A stretch of 64,000 bases of DNA from Solen grandis (lineage: Eukaryota; Mollusca; Bivalvia; Adapedonta; Solenidae): contig CM037794.1 of the NCBI GenBank assembly GCA_021229015.1, positions 41,497,126 through 41,561,125 on the forward strand, in the 5' to 3' direction. Within the stretch, counting starts at the first letter, position 1; each line of letters starts with the position of its first letter. Shown piece after piece: positions 30,767 to 44,880 of the stretch. Under the pieces are notes generated by a model. The model searched no databases, was not told where the DNA came from, and was given only the letters and a program-made list of their open reading frames with translations. The translations under genes and the position numbers were made by a program.

Positions 30767-31729
30767 TTAACAAAAAAAAAACTTTCAGGCTCACCAAAAA
30801 GAAGAAATAGGGTTTCAAATAGATACATTTTTTACAATGTTTATCATACTATATATATTCCACCCCGTCCCTTGTCGAAACGAAAACACAAGGGAGATCA
30901 AGCAAAAAAAAAAATAAGAATAAATAAATAGCATCTACCATCCTTATTAAAAGGTAAAATAAGTAAAAGGTTTACAAAATACAACATTATATGTTAATCG
31001 GTTCATTTGCCTTCCCTTGTCGAAACGAAACACGAGGAAAGTCATGAACATACCTAAATAAAGACATCATTACTGAACATTTCATATAATCAAATATATA
31101 GTTACCATCATCATTATAATCATCATTACTATGATAATAAAGCCATGATAGCAAATATTCAATGACCTAAAATTTATACTAACAATTATTATTGTGCGTG
31201 TGAAAATAATGATCACAGGTGTAAGATCACGGATTACACGAATTTTGAAAACACGTGCTAAATATTGACCTGAACAACAAATATGGAACAATTTGCTTGT
31301 GATTACGAAGTGAAAGGGATTTTGTCTTTTAAATTTGATTGACAATCTGGTACATAACGGCCTGAATAAAGAAATAAGTCGTTGTTCTTTGAGAAAAGAG
31401 ATGAGGATACTGAAAACAAAGGAGGAGAAAAGAGGGCATTGCATGAGCAGCAGTTGGATAGGTAAGCTTTACTTGACTTTGGGATATCTGTTCTAAGTTG
31501 TTAAACGCTAGATTTAAAACTCTGCTTCAGCTAATTTACTACATGAAGATTAATATGATTTTTTTTTGTCTAAAAACACTGACGAAATACAAACCACAGC
31601 TATGTACATGTACAAGAATAGAACATAAAACTTTAATAATATGCAAATAACCCAACACACTATATGGTACTATAATATAATGGCTGAATATGTGTACAAA
31701 TCTATTAACAAAATATTAACTTGACCATT

Positions 31730-33300
31730 CATATATTAAGACAATCTATGATAGAGTAAATTATTTTTCAAATCAAAAGCTTTGGTTACAAATATACCAA
31801 GTTTTTTCATAATTTGACAGTTCATATTTGTAAATAATTCAATAAGTTTATACATGTTTGGACTTTTATAGTAATAAGAGGGTATTAATTCTTTTCTTAA
31901 ATTGTCATATAATTTGAATTCAAAAATAAAGTGAAATTCATCTTCTAACATATTACAAAAATACATTTTCTTTCATCAATTGGTGTAGCAAAAGGCCTGT
32001 TCCATCTCCCAAATTCAATATGCAATCTATGGGATGAAACGCGTAAATGAGATAGATTTATTCTGTATTTACTGTAATTTATTTCATTTAAATATGGTTG
32101 AAATTTAAAATCGGCAATTTGTCTATAAAACAATGCCCTACTTGATTCTTGTAAATGACTATTCCATTTTTGTAAAAATTAATCATGTATTCTTTGTTTT
32201 GCTAATGACAAAAGTACCTTTTCATTTCCAACTGACTGGGAATACCAGACATCAGCAAAACGCAGAGAGAACAATAAATTTCTTAATAGAGAACACCAGT
32301 TTTTACATTCAGGTTTGCTTAACAAATCTTGATACAATGCATTATAAATGATTTTTATATACTTCTTGGGATCAGAACCAAAAATCTTAATTCAGAATTT
32401 AATAATATTATACAATCTATAGTTTTGTAAAGGTACCCTACCAACTTCACCATAAACAAAATCATTTTGAGTTGATTTTTTTTACATTTAATAACTTCTT
32501 ACAAAATTGAACATGTATTTTTTCAATTGCATTTCCTGGATGAAAGCCTCAAGTTTCACTACTGTAATTTAATATTGGTAAAACAAGTTTGTCAAATAAT
32601 TTAAGTCTATGTTTAACTTTTATATTGGTGAATTTGTAAAGATATTTATTCATTTTGAAGATGGATTTTAATGACTGACCAGCAAGTGTTTTTTGTGCTT
32701 CATGAAAGCTACCACCTGAGGTAAACACTATCCCTAGGTATACAAATTTCTTGACAATTTCTATCTGTTTTCCATCATAATAAAAATTAACATTATTTGG
32801 TATTCTACCACTTTTTTCTAAAAATCATAATCTTGGTTTTGTCTGTATTTACAATTATTTTCCATTTTTTACAATACTCATACAACACATTTAGGCTATT
32901 TTGTAATTCTTCACAGCTGTTGGCAAATAAAACAATGTCGTCAGCATACAATATAAGAAAAAGTTTAAACATGTAAATATCAATACCTTGTGTACTAGAT
33001 TCTATAAACAAATGTTCAATGTCATTTACAAACATTGAAAAAAGAAATGGGGAGAGACATCGCCTTGACGAACACCAAGTTGACAATCAAACTCATTACT
33101 TAATTCATTCATATATTTTACTCTAGATTTAACACCATTATACATAGACCTAATTATATTCAAAATTTTCACCCTGATTCCTAACTTCCTGATTCCCTAA
33201 TTTCATCCAAAGATTTTCCCTAGATACGTAATCAAAAGCTTTGCTAAAATCAATGAAGGCACAATATAACTTTTTATTATTGTTTAACATATGATTTATT
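31730..33300 (-). pseudogene. LINE fragment A (reverse transcriptase and zinc knuckle)
   Basis: Minus-strand, 5'-truncated at about 33300 inside reverse transcriptase (AFIDFSKAFDYVSRENLW is readable at about 33205-33260). It has FLILYADDIVLFAN with the catalytic YADD, then VNTDKTKIMIFRK, and a C-terminal ERKCIF/EDEFHFIFE knuckle split by a frameshift near 31966. Near-identical to fragment B at 50270-51733, including flanks. Confidence 0.82.
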
Positions 33301-34887
33301 TCATGGCGGAGACATAAAAACTTTAAGTATGGCTGACGCTGACGTCATGGTGAATAGTATAGCTCTTACTTTTCTTTGAAAAAAAAATGATCATAAATAA
33401 GGATATTAGAAATTATCTTGCAAGAAGTTTATGGAGAATAGAAAATTAATATATTAGGAGCAGGAGACAATTGCTCTCTTATATCTTTCGTTGTCACCTT
33501 TTCAATGCTTCGACATACAGTGTTATATCTTTTTGACTAATAACATTACTAGGATATATTATGACAGAAGATGGTGTTTAATTCTATAGACGGGCTTACA
33601 ATATTGACAAAACATATACGTACGTACGTACCAAAACCTTGAATCCAATCTAAACGCCAGGAGATACGTCTGCCTGTCAACATTCTTCTTTGGCCTATTA
33701 TTACTTTTCAGTTTATGCCAACAGCACTTTTATAATTACATAGTATAATGAGACAGCATTTAATTGGACGTATTCTGTGATATCATATACTTTTCTTTAG
33801 TTTATATATTATCCGTTTGCATATTAAACTTAAAAAAAAAAGATAAATGGAGACGCATATTGACGAACTCCGGGATTTTCATTTCTTTTATATCCTTTTA
33901 TGCAGTGGAATGTGTTGAGATGTGTTAACGCACGTTTAATCAGCTAAAACATAATAAAAAAACAATTTTTGATTTGGTGATTCCTTTGGGTCAATACCAA
34001 TTGCAGTTTGGTTTTTCTACAGATTTGGTAGCATAATACGTTCATAAATCAGTGTGTTGCTATATATCTTTATTACAACGTTTACTTTTTGAAAAGAATA
34101 TTTACAAATGGTTGGCCTTGGTTAAAATTCATAAAAAGGTTATGGCTAATGAAAGAAATAAATGTAATGTCATAATGAAGTAAACATTTTCCGATTTGAA
34201 AATGCGGTTGAAAGATTGTCATTAATAATGATATAATGAATAATATAACTTTTAGGTATTGTCTAGCAAAATGGAATTTTATATTATCAGTACATCATGG
34301 AACCCATAGCATAGCGAAATAAATTTCTTTTTGGAACCTATTTGAACCAGACGGTCCGCTTCGTAAATATATTACGTGATTTTTTATTTATGCGAAAGTA
34401 GAATTAGAATCTTGTTTGTAATATAAACTTGTCTGATGAATATCCAAACTACATTAATATCAAGGACATCACACTGAGGCAATTGTTGTTATAAGTGTAG
34501 AAACATATTAGTATTTTACTGCTTTTAAAATCGAAGGTAATTTATTGTAAACTTATTACTTCTACGTGAAAGGGATAACAAGTTCTTTTATCTACTACGA
34601 AATCATCTAGACAGTTCCTGGGCTGGACCCCAGCAGGGTTGAAACCAACAAACTTCGGATCTGCATTTATGTACGTTGCCACTTAACTACTGCGTCTTCA
34701 AGAAATTTAAATTGCTTTAATAATACAAAAGATGAAATCCCAGACTGATGACAATTACCATATGCCTTCATGAATGCAAATCAGATAATGTTCTCCTGAT
34801 TGGAAAACAAAATCGATTGTTTTGAGTATAACAGGTTGAAAAGAGAATTGATTAGGGACTCTGTGGTTGGACATTTATCTGCATATA

Positions 34888-35035
34888 ACCGGTCCCGATG
34901 ACTGAATGGTTAGAGCGTCCGGGGTGGAATCGGGAGGTAGTGATTTCAATCCTCGACTGCGACAAATCAAAGTCGTACAGATGGTATAGCTCTCTTGCTT
35001 GGCGCTCAGCATATAAGGGCTAATCTCGAACTGAC
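34888..35035 (+). repeat. tRNA-derived SINE, second tRNA-like family, copy 1
   Basis: CCGGTCCCGATGACTGAATGG, an A-box-like TGGTTAGAGCG and a B-box-like TTTCAATCC, then CAAATCAAAGTCGTACAG...GGCGCTCAGCATATAAGGG. Same position within the array as 43733 and 53395, so multiplied by segmental duplication. Confidence 0.75.
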
Positions 35036-35149
35036 TGAATTACTTTCTTTGTTTTATTTTATGTTTGTATACGCGTTATGGTGGACCATTAATGACACAA
35101 TTAAATGAACGGCCCTCGTATGGGACTGATCAGCAGACTAATGTCATAC

Positions 35150-35470
35150 GCAATTAGTTATTTGTTTGTTGGGTTTAACGTCCAACCGACCGTAGTAAGT
35201 CATTTTAGAGACTATTTTTACATGGGACAAATATAGTGCTGCCACACTGCAGTATCACGCCGTAGACATGTGGCATGATACAACACCCAGTCACATTATC
35301 ATGACACTGTGCCAACCAGATTTAGAACTACCCTTATAGACTGAGCGCTAAGCAATGGAGTCATACCAATACCATTTTTACGACTTTGATATATTGCGGC
35401 CAGGGATCGAGACCAAAAACTCCCGCTCCCAAAGTGGACGCTTTAACCATTCGGCCACTGGGGACGGTTT
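35150..35470 (-). repeat. V-SINE-like tRNA-derived SINE, copy 1
   Basis: On the minus strand: tRNA-Ser-like head CCAGTGGCCGAATGG with B-box GGTCTCGATCCC, body, then a 3' end GGACGTTAAACCCAACAAAC. The tail matches what I recall of the molluscan V-SINE (RUDI-type) family; this family name is from memory. Followed by a GA microsatellite at 35484-35512. Confidence 0.72.
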
Positions 35471-35480
35471 ATCAATAATT

Positions 35481-35517
<37 letters not shown>

Positions 35518-35737
35518 AAAATAAAGATACCAGACAGAGATAGATTAAACACATGGGAAAGCCAAAAAAAGCGTATTTGCATTACCCTTTATCATCTTTT
35601 AGAATTAAATAAACGATAAAAACTTCAGGTCAACTTTTTACTTGGTAAAAAGAACGTTAAAGCAATCTTAAAATATTATTATAGATTGGGTTACATTTTG
35701 ACATTCTTTTGAATTCTAAGACGTGTGAAAATACGGG

Positions 35738-36655
35738 TTCCGATACAATAGAGTCACACTACTTTTTAATCTGTGGTACAATAGAGTCACACTACCTTTT
35801 AATCTGCGATACAATAGAGTCACACTACTTTTTAATCTGTGGTACAATAGAGTCACACTACCTTTTAATCTGCGATACAATAGAATCACACTAACTTATA
35901 ATCTGCGATACAATAGAGTCACACTACTTTTAATCTGTCGTACAATAGAGTCACACTACTTTTTAATCTGTCGTACAATAGAATCACACTACCTTTTAAT
36001 CTGCGATACAATAGAATCACACTAACTTATAATCTGCGGTACAATAGAGTCACACTACTTTTTAACCTGTCGTACAATAGAGTCACACTACTTTTTAATC
36101 TGTCGTACAATAGAGTCACACTACCTTTTATCTGCGATACTATAGAGTCACACTACTTTTTTATCTGTGGTACAATAGAGTCACACTACTTTTTAATCTG
36201 TGGTACAATAGAATCACACTAACTTATAATCTGCGATACAATAGAGTCACACTACTTTTTAATCTGTGGTACAATAGAATCACACTACCTTATAATCTGC
36301 GATACAATAGAGTCACACTACTTTTTAATCTGTCGTACAATAGAATCACACTGCCTTTTAATCTGCGATACAATAGAGTCACACTACTTTTTAATCTGTG
36401 GTACAATAGAGTCACACTACTTTTAATCTGTGGTACAGTAGAGTCACACTTCTTTTAATTCTGCAATAAATTAGAGTCACACTATATTTTAATCTGCAGT
36501 ACAATAGAGTCACACTACTGTTTAATCTGCAGTTCAATAGAATCACACTACTTTTTAATCTGCAGTTCAATAGAGTCACACTACTTTTAAATCTGTGGTA
36601 TAATAGAGTCACACTACTTTTTAATCTGCGATACAATAGAGTCACACAACCTTTT
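35738..36655. repeat. 33-bp minisatellite, about 28 units
   Basis: Unit ACAATAGAGTCACACTAC plus TTTTTAATCTG and 3-4 variable bases, period 33. Two variants alternate irregularly (CGAT versus GTGGT/GTCGT before ACAATAG). Because 33 is divisible by three, chance ORFs run on both strands. Expanded only in the first array unit. Confidence 0.93.
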
Positions 36656-39600
36656 ATTCCTATTGCTATGATACTACTACAACCATAATTAAATGCACAT
36701 CTTTAATTTGGTATGAGTGTCCTAATTCTCGCGCGAAATGAATATTGAACAAAAATAGAAATGGTGAAAATTTCGTTATTAATTAATGTAATGAACTGTT
36801 TTAAAGTTCCAAATTAAAGTGCTCTTTTTCTAGCTCCCTCTTTGTTTAAATTTTCGAAATATCTTATGTATAATTCAATATATACATGACTCATTACAAA
36901 ATTCAAAATACGGAAACTAATCCGAATCCAAAATAAACACTATAAATGAAATTAATCTTTTTTTAAAAACAAAACTTTTGTATCGCCTTCGTCTTCCTTA
37001 AAGATTAACAAATTATTTATTACTGTTGAAATGGCTTTGATACAAATTTCTTTAAATGAATTAGATGTAATTTCGATAAAACATTAACTGATTGACACAT
37101 CAAGAACAGAAACACTTTTATTAACTTATTCATTTTGCAAGCGCATTGTGCTAGATGAAAAATCTGAATGCTTATATTTGTCACGAAAGCATCTCAATAC
37201 CTTAATAGAACTTTGTTACATTAAAGCTCACTGATCTTCTTCTCATCACTTTTTAGACAAGAATTTGATAAAGACACCATGATGTTTTCTTTATTTTGTT
37301 AAATTTAATTGGAATGTGATATTTGAAGCTGGACAAACATCTTGCACGTCACATTAGACATGAACGCAATGTAAGAAGTATTTCTTTAAATAACGTAATT
37401 GCTGTTAGAGATGAAATTATTTATAAGAAAGTGAGAGAAATCGTATTACAGAAGCCAGATGATTCGGAGAAAGTTCAATCTGCATAATGTAAATTAATCA
37501 GCATTACCTTCGCCACGTTAATTTCCTCATGAAAAAGATAAACTTTAACCCTTTTAAGTGTTCATACCTTACAAACGATATGATGTGTTTTTATTTATCT
37601 ATTTTAATTTCTTCGTGTTATACATAATATTTGCAAGGCGTTTCGGCGGGTAATAATTCACGGGGCCACTCATCCTGACAGCGCACATTCCAAAAAAAAA
37701 AAAAAAAATACCCTCTGTGTTCACATGAAGATGCGCTTCCTTCTGCTGGTTATGACCCTCACTTTGAATTCGGATCGTTATTGTGATGTCTCTCTCTTCT
37801 ATGAACTATTTTCGAATGTTACTAGATCAAGAGAAGGTATAGTTTAGCTAGGGTTGCTTCCCCTGTTCGGTCAAGATATAGTTTAGCCAAAGTTGCTTCC
37901 CTTATTTGCCACGCCGTTTTTAACTTTGTAAATTGTTCTCTCCCCTTTGAAACACCAGAAAACGGCGAACCACGCCTTAGAAATATAATATCACAGTTTA
38001 AATGGCCCCACGGAGTAAGTTTTACAGATAATTTTCCGTAATATAATTTGTTGGTTCAAGTTATATATGATGTCTATATAAAGAAGTAAATGTGTGTTTT
38101 AATAGTGATTAACAGACTTCTGTAGGATATTTTAGGTATAACGGAACTAGCAGACGAGTGTATAACTAGTCAATACAACTTAAAGTCACATCTAATGCAA
38201 ATGTTCCATGTCTTTATTATATTTCTTATTATCCTTTTGTAACTTTGAGTTACGAAGCAATATTGCAAGGTTTATCATCCCGTCGTTTAATCCTCAAGGA
38301 ACATTTCGCATGTTGATATCGATACTAAATATGATGTTCAAGGAATATAAGAGTAATGGTGTCTTTATCATATATTTTCAGTGATTTACTGCATCACACA
38401 ACGGACAGTAAAGTTTAGAACTTTCAGCGTCGTTCATCTTTAAAGTCCAGGACTGCATAATATTAAACAAATAAAAGCGCTCAAGGCATTGATAGCCTGC
38501 CGGCGGGGTTATCATGAAACAAAACGCGAGAAAAGCTGACTTACTAATAAAGTATTAATCAAAGAATTGCAGGAAAACGTGTGAATATTTTTTGCGTCAT
38601 ATAACCTTTGTCTTTGTTGAGTTCAACTTTGCTAAAATAGTTGGTTTATAACTATTATAGGTCTTCCGAGTAAATCTTGTCGAAAGTCTCTCATTGCCTT
38701 AAGCGATTTGATTATTACAATACTCTTAATTTTAATCTCCATTTAATCAATAACAATAAAGATATGCAGATGGAATGTTTCATTCAAAAAAAACAACAAA
38801 AAAAAACATTAGTCATTTATTTTTTTGAATTAAGCAAAAAATAAAAATAAAAAATAAAAGAAGAATTGAACTATACCTGTCTCAAGAGGACATAATCTCC
38901 AAATAACTAAAGTAGCTATACAGCTTAAACGTAGGTGATTATTGGCCAAAAGACATTTGTTCGGACAACTAGCTGCGTTATTTAAATATTTTATTATATA
39001 TTACCGAAATAAAATGGGTTTAAGTTGATCATTCCAATTGGCAACAAATACTTAATCTGATTTAAATAGTCGAAAACATGTACAATTATATTTTCAGAAT
39101 ATAAAATAAAATGAGAAAATATCTAATAGAAAAATATCTGATAGGATGTTTCATGGGAAAAATTGCTGAACAATAATATCTTTGACACAACAAAAGAGCA
39201 ATTGGGCGGGGGTTATTAGAAATGAAAAGAAGAGCCATGTTGACATGACCATCCCCCGCCGAATGCTTCCTCTTTAGAAGATGTGTTGGAGAGTAGAATA
39301 CTTCATTTTTAAAAGAAAATTTTTGGTAATAAAGAATGATGTTTGAAGTGATTATAGATATGAAACCTAATTTCCCTAGTTTGAGGTCTACAGATAAAAT
39401 GTTAAGGTCAAAGATTACAGACTTATTGCTTTCAAAAGCAATGAAAGTTTAACCTAAAATAGAATATAGGTTCTGAAACCAAATACACACTGTGATGTTT
39501 TTAAGTACAATATTTTTCAATGTTTAACAAATGAATTATTCCTCCTATTCTGATAAAATCTTCACATTTTTACGTTACATACGGGTAAGTGACTGACAAT

Positions 39601-40360
39601 ATAATTATATTCTAACGCAAGTATGGTTATGATTAAAATATGAGGTAGAAAATATCACAAAACCTAGAGATGTTGGTGTTATATTCTGTACTATTTTCCC
39701 TTAAAGAATCAAATTTCCATATTTCAAATGAGTGTTTCTAAGTTCTCCGGTCATAATTAGGAAAATGGATATGTATATGCCTACGGTTATTATCTATTTA
39801 CTACATAACAACATTCGCGTTTGAATCAAATGTCCCTAAAATATATCAGCTGTCTAAAATATTTTTTTTATATTTATTTTCGTGCGAAGCTAAATATACC
39901 ATTAAAAATTAAACGACATTATAATATATTAGCAAAATATGCTTATAAAAATCACTAGTAACATTTTATTATTTAAAAAAACTAATAACATAAACCAATC
40001 GTTATTCTATGCGAATTACCGAGATTAGTTCTGAAAGACAGTATCTGTAGTAATAAAGCTTTGTCTTTCAAAATTAATTTGCAAATGTACCTGATGCCAT
40101 GGAGTTTTGATTATATAACAACAATATATAATTACTTTTATCAGTTATCTGTTAATGGTAAAACTTACATTCATGAAACTGTCACTATTCTACTACCAGA
40201 CTTAAACTTTGAAAAAAAGGCCTAGCATAAACATACATGTAAAGAGAAATTCAGTAATGACAGATGACCGTCTTTTTTTAATGGCGGGTAAATATTAAGG
40301 TTTCTTGAAGACGAAGGTCGCCAATACATTTATTTTAGAAGATTACTGTTTATATAACAA
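36656..40360. other. array unit 1, unannotated AT-rich DNA
   Basis: No gene or domain. It corresponds to 45430-47250 and 54720-55790 plus 60395-61360. Relative to unit 2 it retains about 1.2 kb (37600-38990) that is deleted there. Confidence 0.6.
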
Positions 40361-40361
40361 T

Positions 40362-42050
40362 TGTTGTCAAAACGATAGCACGCTAGACTATTCTGGTGTT
40401 TATTTGTTTAAGGATTTAATAATTAATATCAATGTCTCATCAATAATATATGGACCATATATGAATCTTTGAAGGGGAAGTGGTTGGGGGCAAGTAACCT
40501 CAAGGATGGAATGCTTGGAAGACGTATTAAGTTCTTAAATGGTTAGGTAAAACTTTATCCATCAAATTTCCTAGGTAAAAATGTTCATGATTTTCGATTT
40601 ATCTAAATCAAGATTTTTTTTAAATATTTTTTCAGTAAAGTGAAGTGTTTCGAAGACATGTTTCAATCTCATACATTCAATGGAACTTGAAACACAGCTT
40701 TGATAAATCTTGCAGACAAAACTGAACCAAATTTTCTAAGTTAAAAATGGCCAATACTTTTTTTTTAAATACAACTTAACTAGCTTATTTTGATACGCTT
40801 GTGGACTGGAAAGACATATGTGAAGTGTCAATCTATTAAATACAATGGCTCTAGAGATTTAGTTTTGAAGGTACTTGCAAGCAAAAGTTTTAGGTCAAAA
40901 GCAGCCATAATTTACAAATTACATTCAGCCAAAAATAATGTCTTACTTGAAGGTATGATGCCCATGAACACCTTTTGTACGATTGGGTATGATAGAATGT
41001 ATTATGAAAACAAAATCTTAGTAAGAAAAGGAGATAGATTTGCAAACACAGGTAAATGTTATCTGATCTTACACAGTGACATTAACACATGATTCAAATA
41101 TACGTGTACAATTTACAAAACTTGTCTTTGGGAGATAAAACTTTATCCTAATTTTCTTAATTATAAAGGGGGCATTACTCTGAAATTACTGCTAACAGAG
41201 TTGTTTTACTTGTCTGAATTATTCACCTTGTTATATTATTAAGTATGTCAAGTTTAAAGCAAATATCTTATATAGTATGTAACATTATAACTTTAATCTC
41301 GAAATGTTTCCATAGGACACGAATGAATGCCCACGTCATTTTGTTTATTAGATGATATCTTTGTCAGTGAATAGGATGAAAAATTGGAAATATAAAAGAT
41401 GAGTTTAAGATCAAATGAGTGCTGTGACCCTGACCTAAACCAAGTGATATGACTTTGACATTCAACCTAGCAACCTACTTGTTATTGTTTTGCGACACAC
41501 TATTTTATCCTAAGTATCCTTATGCCATAGTATTTCAAAACATGACTATACACATGAAAGATACAGCCTAAACAGGACTGCTTACACAAATTTTAAACTC
41601 AACTGCCTTGACATTGAAGCTAGCAATTAGGTTCATGTTTGAGCCAAGTTATATCAAAACACAACCATTCACAACATAATTAAAGATGGAACACACTTTT
41701 ATGGTTAACCTTGATTTATTTTTTAACAATTTGTTCTAAGGATCACTTTTGCCAATTTATTTCGAAACACCATTAAACAATACAAAGTTGCAGCTGGGAC
41801 AAGATTAAAAGATCAACTGAGTGCTGTGACCTTGACCTTCAAGCAGTGACCTGGTTCTTGTTCGCGACACATCGTCCTGTCCTAAGAATCACTTATGCCA
41901 AGTTATTTTAAAAAGCGACCATACATTACAAAGTTACAGTTTGGCCACGAATACTTGCACACACTAACAGACACACACAAACACACACACACACACACAC
42001 ACTCAAGGACAGGTGTAACGCTATATACTCGTCGCCATTTCATGGCGGGG
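40362..42050 (-). mobile_element. pearl-like element in array unit 1 (minus strand)
   Basis: Starts ACAATTGTTGTCAAAACGATAG...GACTATTC, the inverted terminal sequence of the elements at 28642 and 59513. The right part holds tandem segments starting TGACCTTGACCTTCAAG (41400-41900), a CA run at 41981-42002 and a terminal hairpin GCCAT-TTC-ATGGC. A chance ORF (40790-41092) is part of the repeat and also occurs at 47682 and 61788 in decayed form, so it is not a gene. Confidence 0.65.
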
Positions 42051-43732
42051 GCATAAAAACTTTAAGTAAGGCTGACGCTGACGTTATGGTGAATAGTACT
42101 GTTCTTACTTTTCTTTGGAAAAAATAATCATAAATAAGGATAACAGAAATTATCTTGCCAGATGTGTATGGAGAATAGAAAATTAATATATTGGGAGCAG
42201 GAGACAATTGCTCGCTTATATCTTTCGTTGTCACCTTTTCAATGCTTCGACATACAGTGCTATATCTTTTTGCCTAATAACATTACTAGGATATATTATG
42301 ACAGAAGATGGTGTTTAATTATATAGACGGGCTTACAATATTGACAAAACAGATACGTACGTACGTACCAAAACCTTGAATCCAATCTATACGCCAGGAG
42401 ATACGTCTGCCTGTCAACATTCTTCTTTGGCCTATTTTTATTTTTCAGTTTATGCCAACAGCACTTTTATAATTACATAGTAGAATGAGACAAACATTTA
42501 ATTAGACGTGTTTTTGATATCATATTACCCGTTTCCATATTAAATTTCCCCCCAAAAAAGAAGAAAAAAAGATAAATGGACTCATATTGACGAACTCTGG
42601 GATTTTCATATCTTTTCTATCCTTTTATGCAGTGGAATGTTGGAGATGTGGTAACGCACGTTTAATCAGCTAAAACATGAAAACAATTTTTGATTTGGTG
42701 ATTCCTTTGGGTCAATACCAAATTGCAGTTTGGTTTTTCTACAGATTTGGTAGCATAATACGTTCATACATCAGTGTATTGCTATATTGATTTATTACAT
42801 CGTTTACTTTTTGAAAAGAATATTTACAAATGGTTGGCCTTGGTTAAAATTCATAAAAAAAGGTTATGGCTAATGAAAGAAATAAATGTAATGTCATAAT
42901 GAAGTAAACTTTTCCGATTATGAAAATGCGGTTGAAAGATTGTCATTAATAATGATATAATGAATAATATAACTTTTAGGTATTGTTTAGCAAAATGGAA
43001 ATTTATATTATCAGTACATCTTGGAACCCATAGCAGAGCGAAATTATTTTCTTTTTGGAACCTATTTGAACCAGACGGTCCACTTCGTAAATGTATTACG
43101 TGATTTTTTATTTATGCGAAAGTAGAATTAGAATCTTGTTTGTAATATAAACTTAAAGACGATGTCTGATGAATATCCAAACTACATTTTATATCAAGGA
43201 CATCACACTGAGGCAATTGTTGTTATAAGTGTAGAAACATATTAGAATTTTATTGCTATTAAAATCGAAGGTAATTTATTGTAAACTTATTACTTCTACG
43301 TGAAAGGGATAACAAGTTCTTTTATCTACTACGAAATCATCTAGACAGTTCCTGGGCTGGACCAGGACTTGAAGCCTGGGAACGTCAGGAAGAGTTCTTG
43401 ACCCCAGCAGGGTTGAAACCAACAAACTTCGGATCTGCATTTATGTACGTTGACACATTAACTACTGCGTCTTCAAGAAATTTAAATTGCTTTAATAATA
43501 CAAAAGATGAAATCCCAGAATGATGACAATTACCATATACCTTCATGAATACAAATCAGATAATGTTCTCCTGATTGGAAAACACAATCGATTGTTTTGA
43601 GTATAACAGGTTGAAAAGAGAAATGATTTGAGACTCTGAGGTTGGACATTTAACTGCATATATTTGAAATTTCATACGGTTCTCTTTGTGGCATTGCTTA
43701 TTCTGTAGTGAGTGAAGATTACTAAATAGTTT

Positions 43733-43880
43733 AACCGGTCCCGATGACCGAATGGTTAGAGCGTCCGGGCCGGAATCGGGGGGTAGTGATTTCAATCCTC
43801 GACTGCGACAGATCAAAGTCGTACAGATGGAATAGCTCTCTTCTTTGGCGCTCAGCATATAAGGGCTGTTCTCGAACTGA
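43733..43880 (+). repeat. tRNA-derived SINE, second tRNA-like family, copy 2
   Basis: Same element and array position as 34888-35035, with the variant GTCCGGGCCGGAATCGGGG around the anticodon region. Confidence 0.75.
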
Positions 43881-43989
43881 CTGAATAACTTTCTTTGTTT
43901 TCTTTTAAATTTGTATAATTTGTATAGTGCTTTTAAATGAATTACTGTTGAAGTTTCAAATGATAATGGCCGTAAGATTACTTACACGA

Positions 43990-44551
43990 TTTATTTTCTG
44001 CTGCCTGTTGTAAGTCAGTGGCTCTGCAATCCTGGCGTGCATTTAGTGCATACACTATTTATTTTCTGCTGCCTGTTGTAAGTCAGTGGTCCTGGCGTGC
44101 ATTCAATGAACCTAACCGTCACTAACGTGAGCGGTTTGATCCCTGTTTTATCGCAGTGGCTGAAATCAGCCTTACTCAGCTATAGGATTGAATTACTGCC
44201 GCAGCGACGGATGTGAAACTCCATCACATCAGCAGCAATAAACAATGCACAATCACAGCAATCAAAACACAAACGTGACTACATTTGTCCATGTCTTACA
44301 TAAAGCTAAGTTATTTTGAGAGGGTCAGAGAAAATGTGCCGTATGATAGTTTGCCAACAAGACGCTTCGTCGCAAAGACCGCTTCGTACTTTGTTGTATA
44401 TGTTGATCACATAAACGATACAATTTACCACATGTCGGATAGTAATCTTTACTCTACTTACGTTCAGCTTGGCAATATATCAATGTTCCATTATTGTATA
44501 TACGAACCCTTTCACTTAAAGTTATCAGGGTTCTACTGGGCGCTGTATTAA
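43990..44551 (+). other. unit-specific insert with unidentified 88-codon ORF
   Basis: Absent from the other array units. Starts with a 2x direct repeat of TTTTCTGCTGCCTGTTGTAA (43995 and 44065). An ORF at 44285-44551 (MSMSYIKLSYFERVREN...) matches nothing I recognise and has no splice or promoter context; it is more likely chance or a TE fragment than a gene. Confidence 0.3.
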
Positions 44552-44633
44552 TCGGCTCATCTTTCAGGTCAGTGTTGAATTTTTTATGCAATCTGCAAAC
44601 TAACTTTAGAGACCGCATATGTTTCATGTATCT

Positions 44634-44880
44634 GACTTGACTTGACTATTTGAGTTTACCGTCGCTTCAACAGTATTTCAAATATATAGCGACGTCCAGC
44701 TAATTACAGGTGGAGGAAGACACCGAATGAACGGAGGCATCTGAGTAGAACCACCGACCTACCGCAAGCCAGCTGGAAGGCTTCCTCACATGAAAATCCG
44801 AATGACCATACCGGGATTCGAACCCACGCGGTAAGAGGCTGAGTGAGTGTTGAAATCAGCGACTAAAGGAGCCCCCCCCC
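44634..44880 (-). repeat. tRNA-Leu-like SINE, copy 7
   Basis: Minus-strand copy of the first SINE family, from TGACTTGACTTGAC to a degenerate head. The GGTTCGAATCC B-box is intact but the head is shortened and ends in a C-run followed by an A-run (44872-44900). Present only in array unit 2, so inserted after or during array formation. Confidence 0.85.

Noticed and set aside
30604..30828. ORF spanning the N-gap
   Set aside because: It exists only because unknown bases are read as open.
35709..36645. Repeat-protein genes on both strands (TIESHYFLIC and TLLYRRLKSSV repeats)
   Set aside because: The period of 33 is divisible by three, so open frames arise on both strands without selection; indels and stops break them and no start, signal or splice context exists.
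35738..36655. Possible CRISPR-like array (regular 33-bp periodicity)
   Set aside because: There are no unique spacers; the whole unit repeats head to tail, in animal nuclear DNA. It is a minisatellite.
40790..41092. 100-codon ORF (MIRLWTGKTYVKCQSIKYNG...) as a gene
   Set aside because: Counterparts at 47682 and 61788 show stops and indels, not protein-like conservation; it lies in a repeated element.
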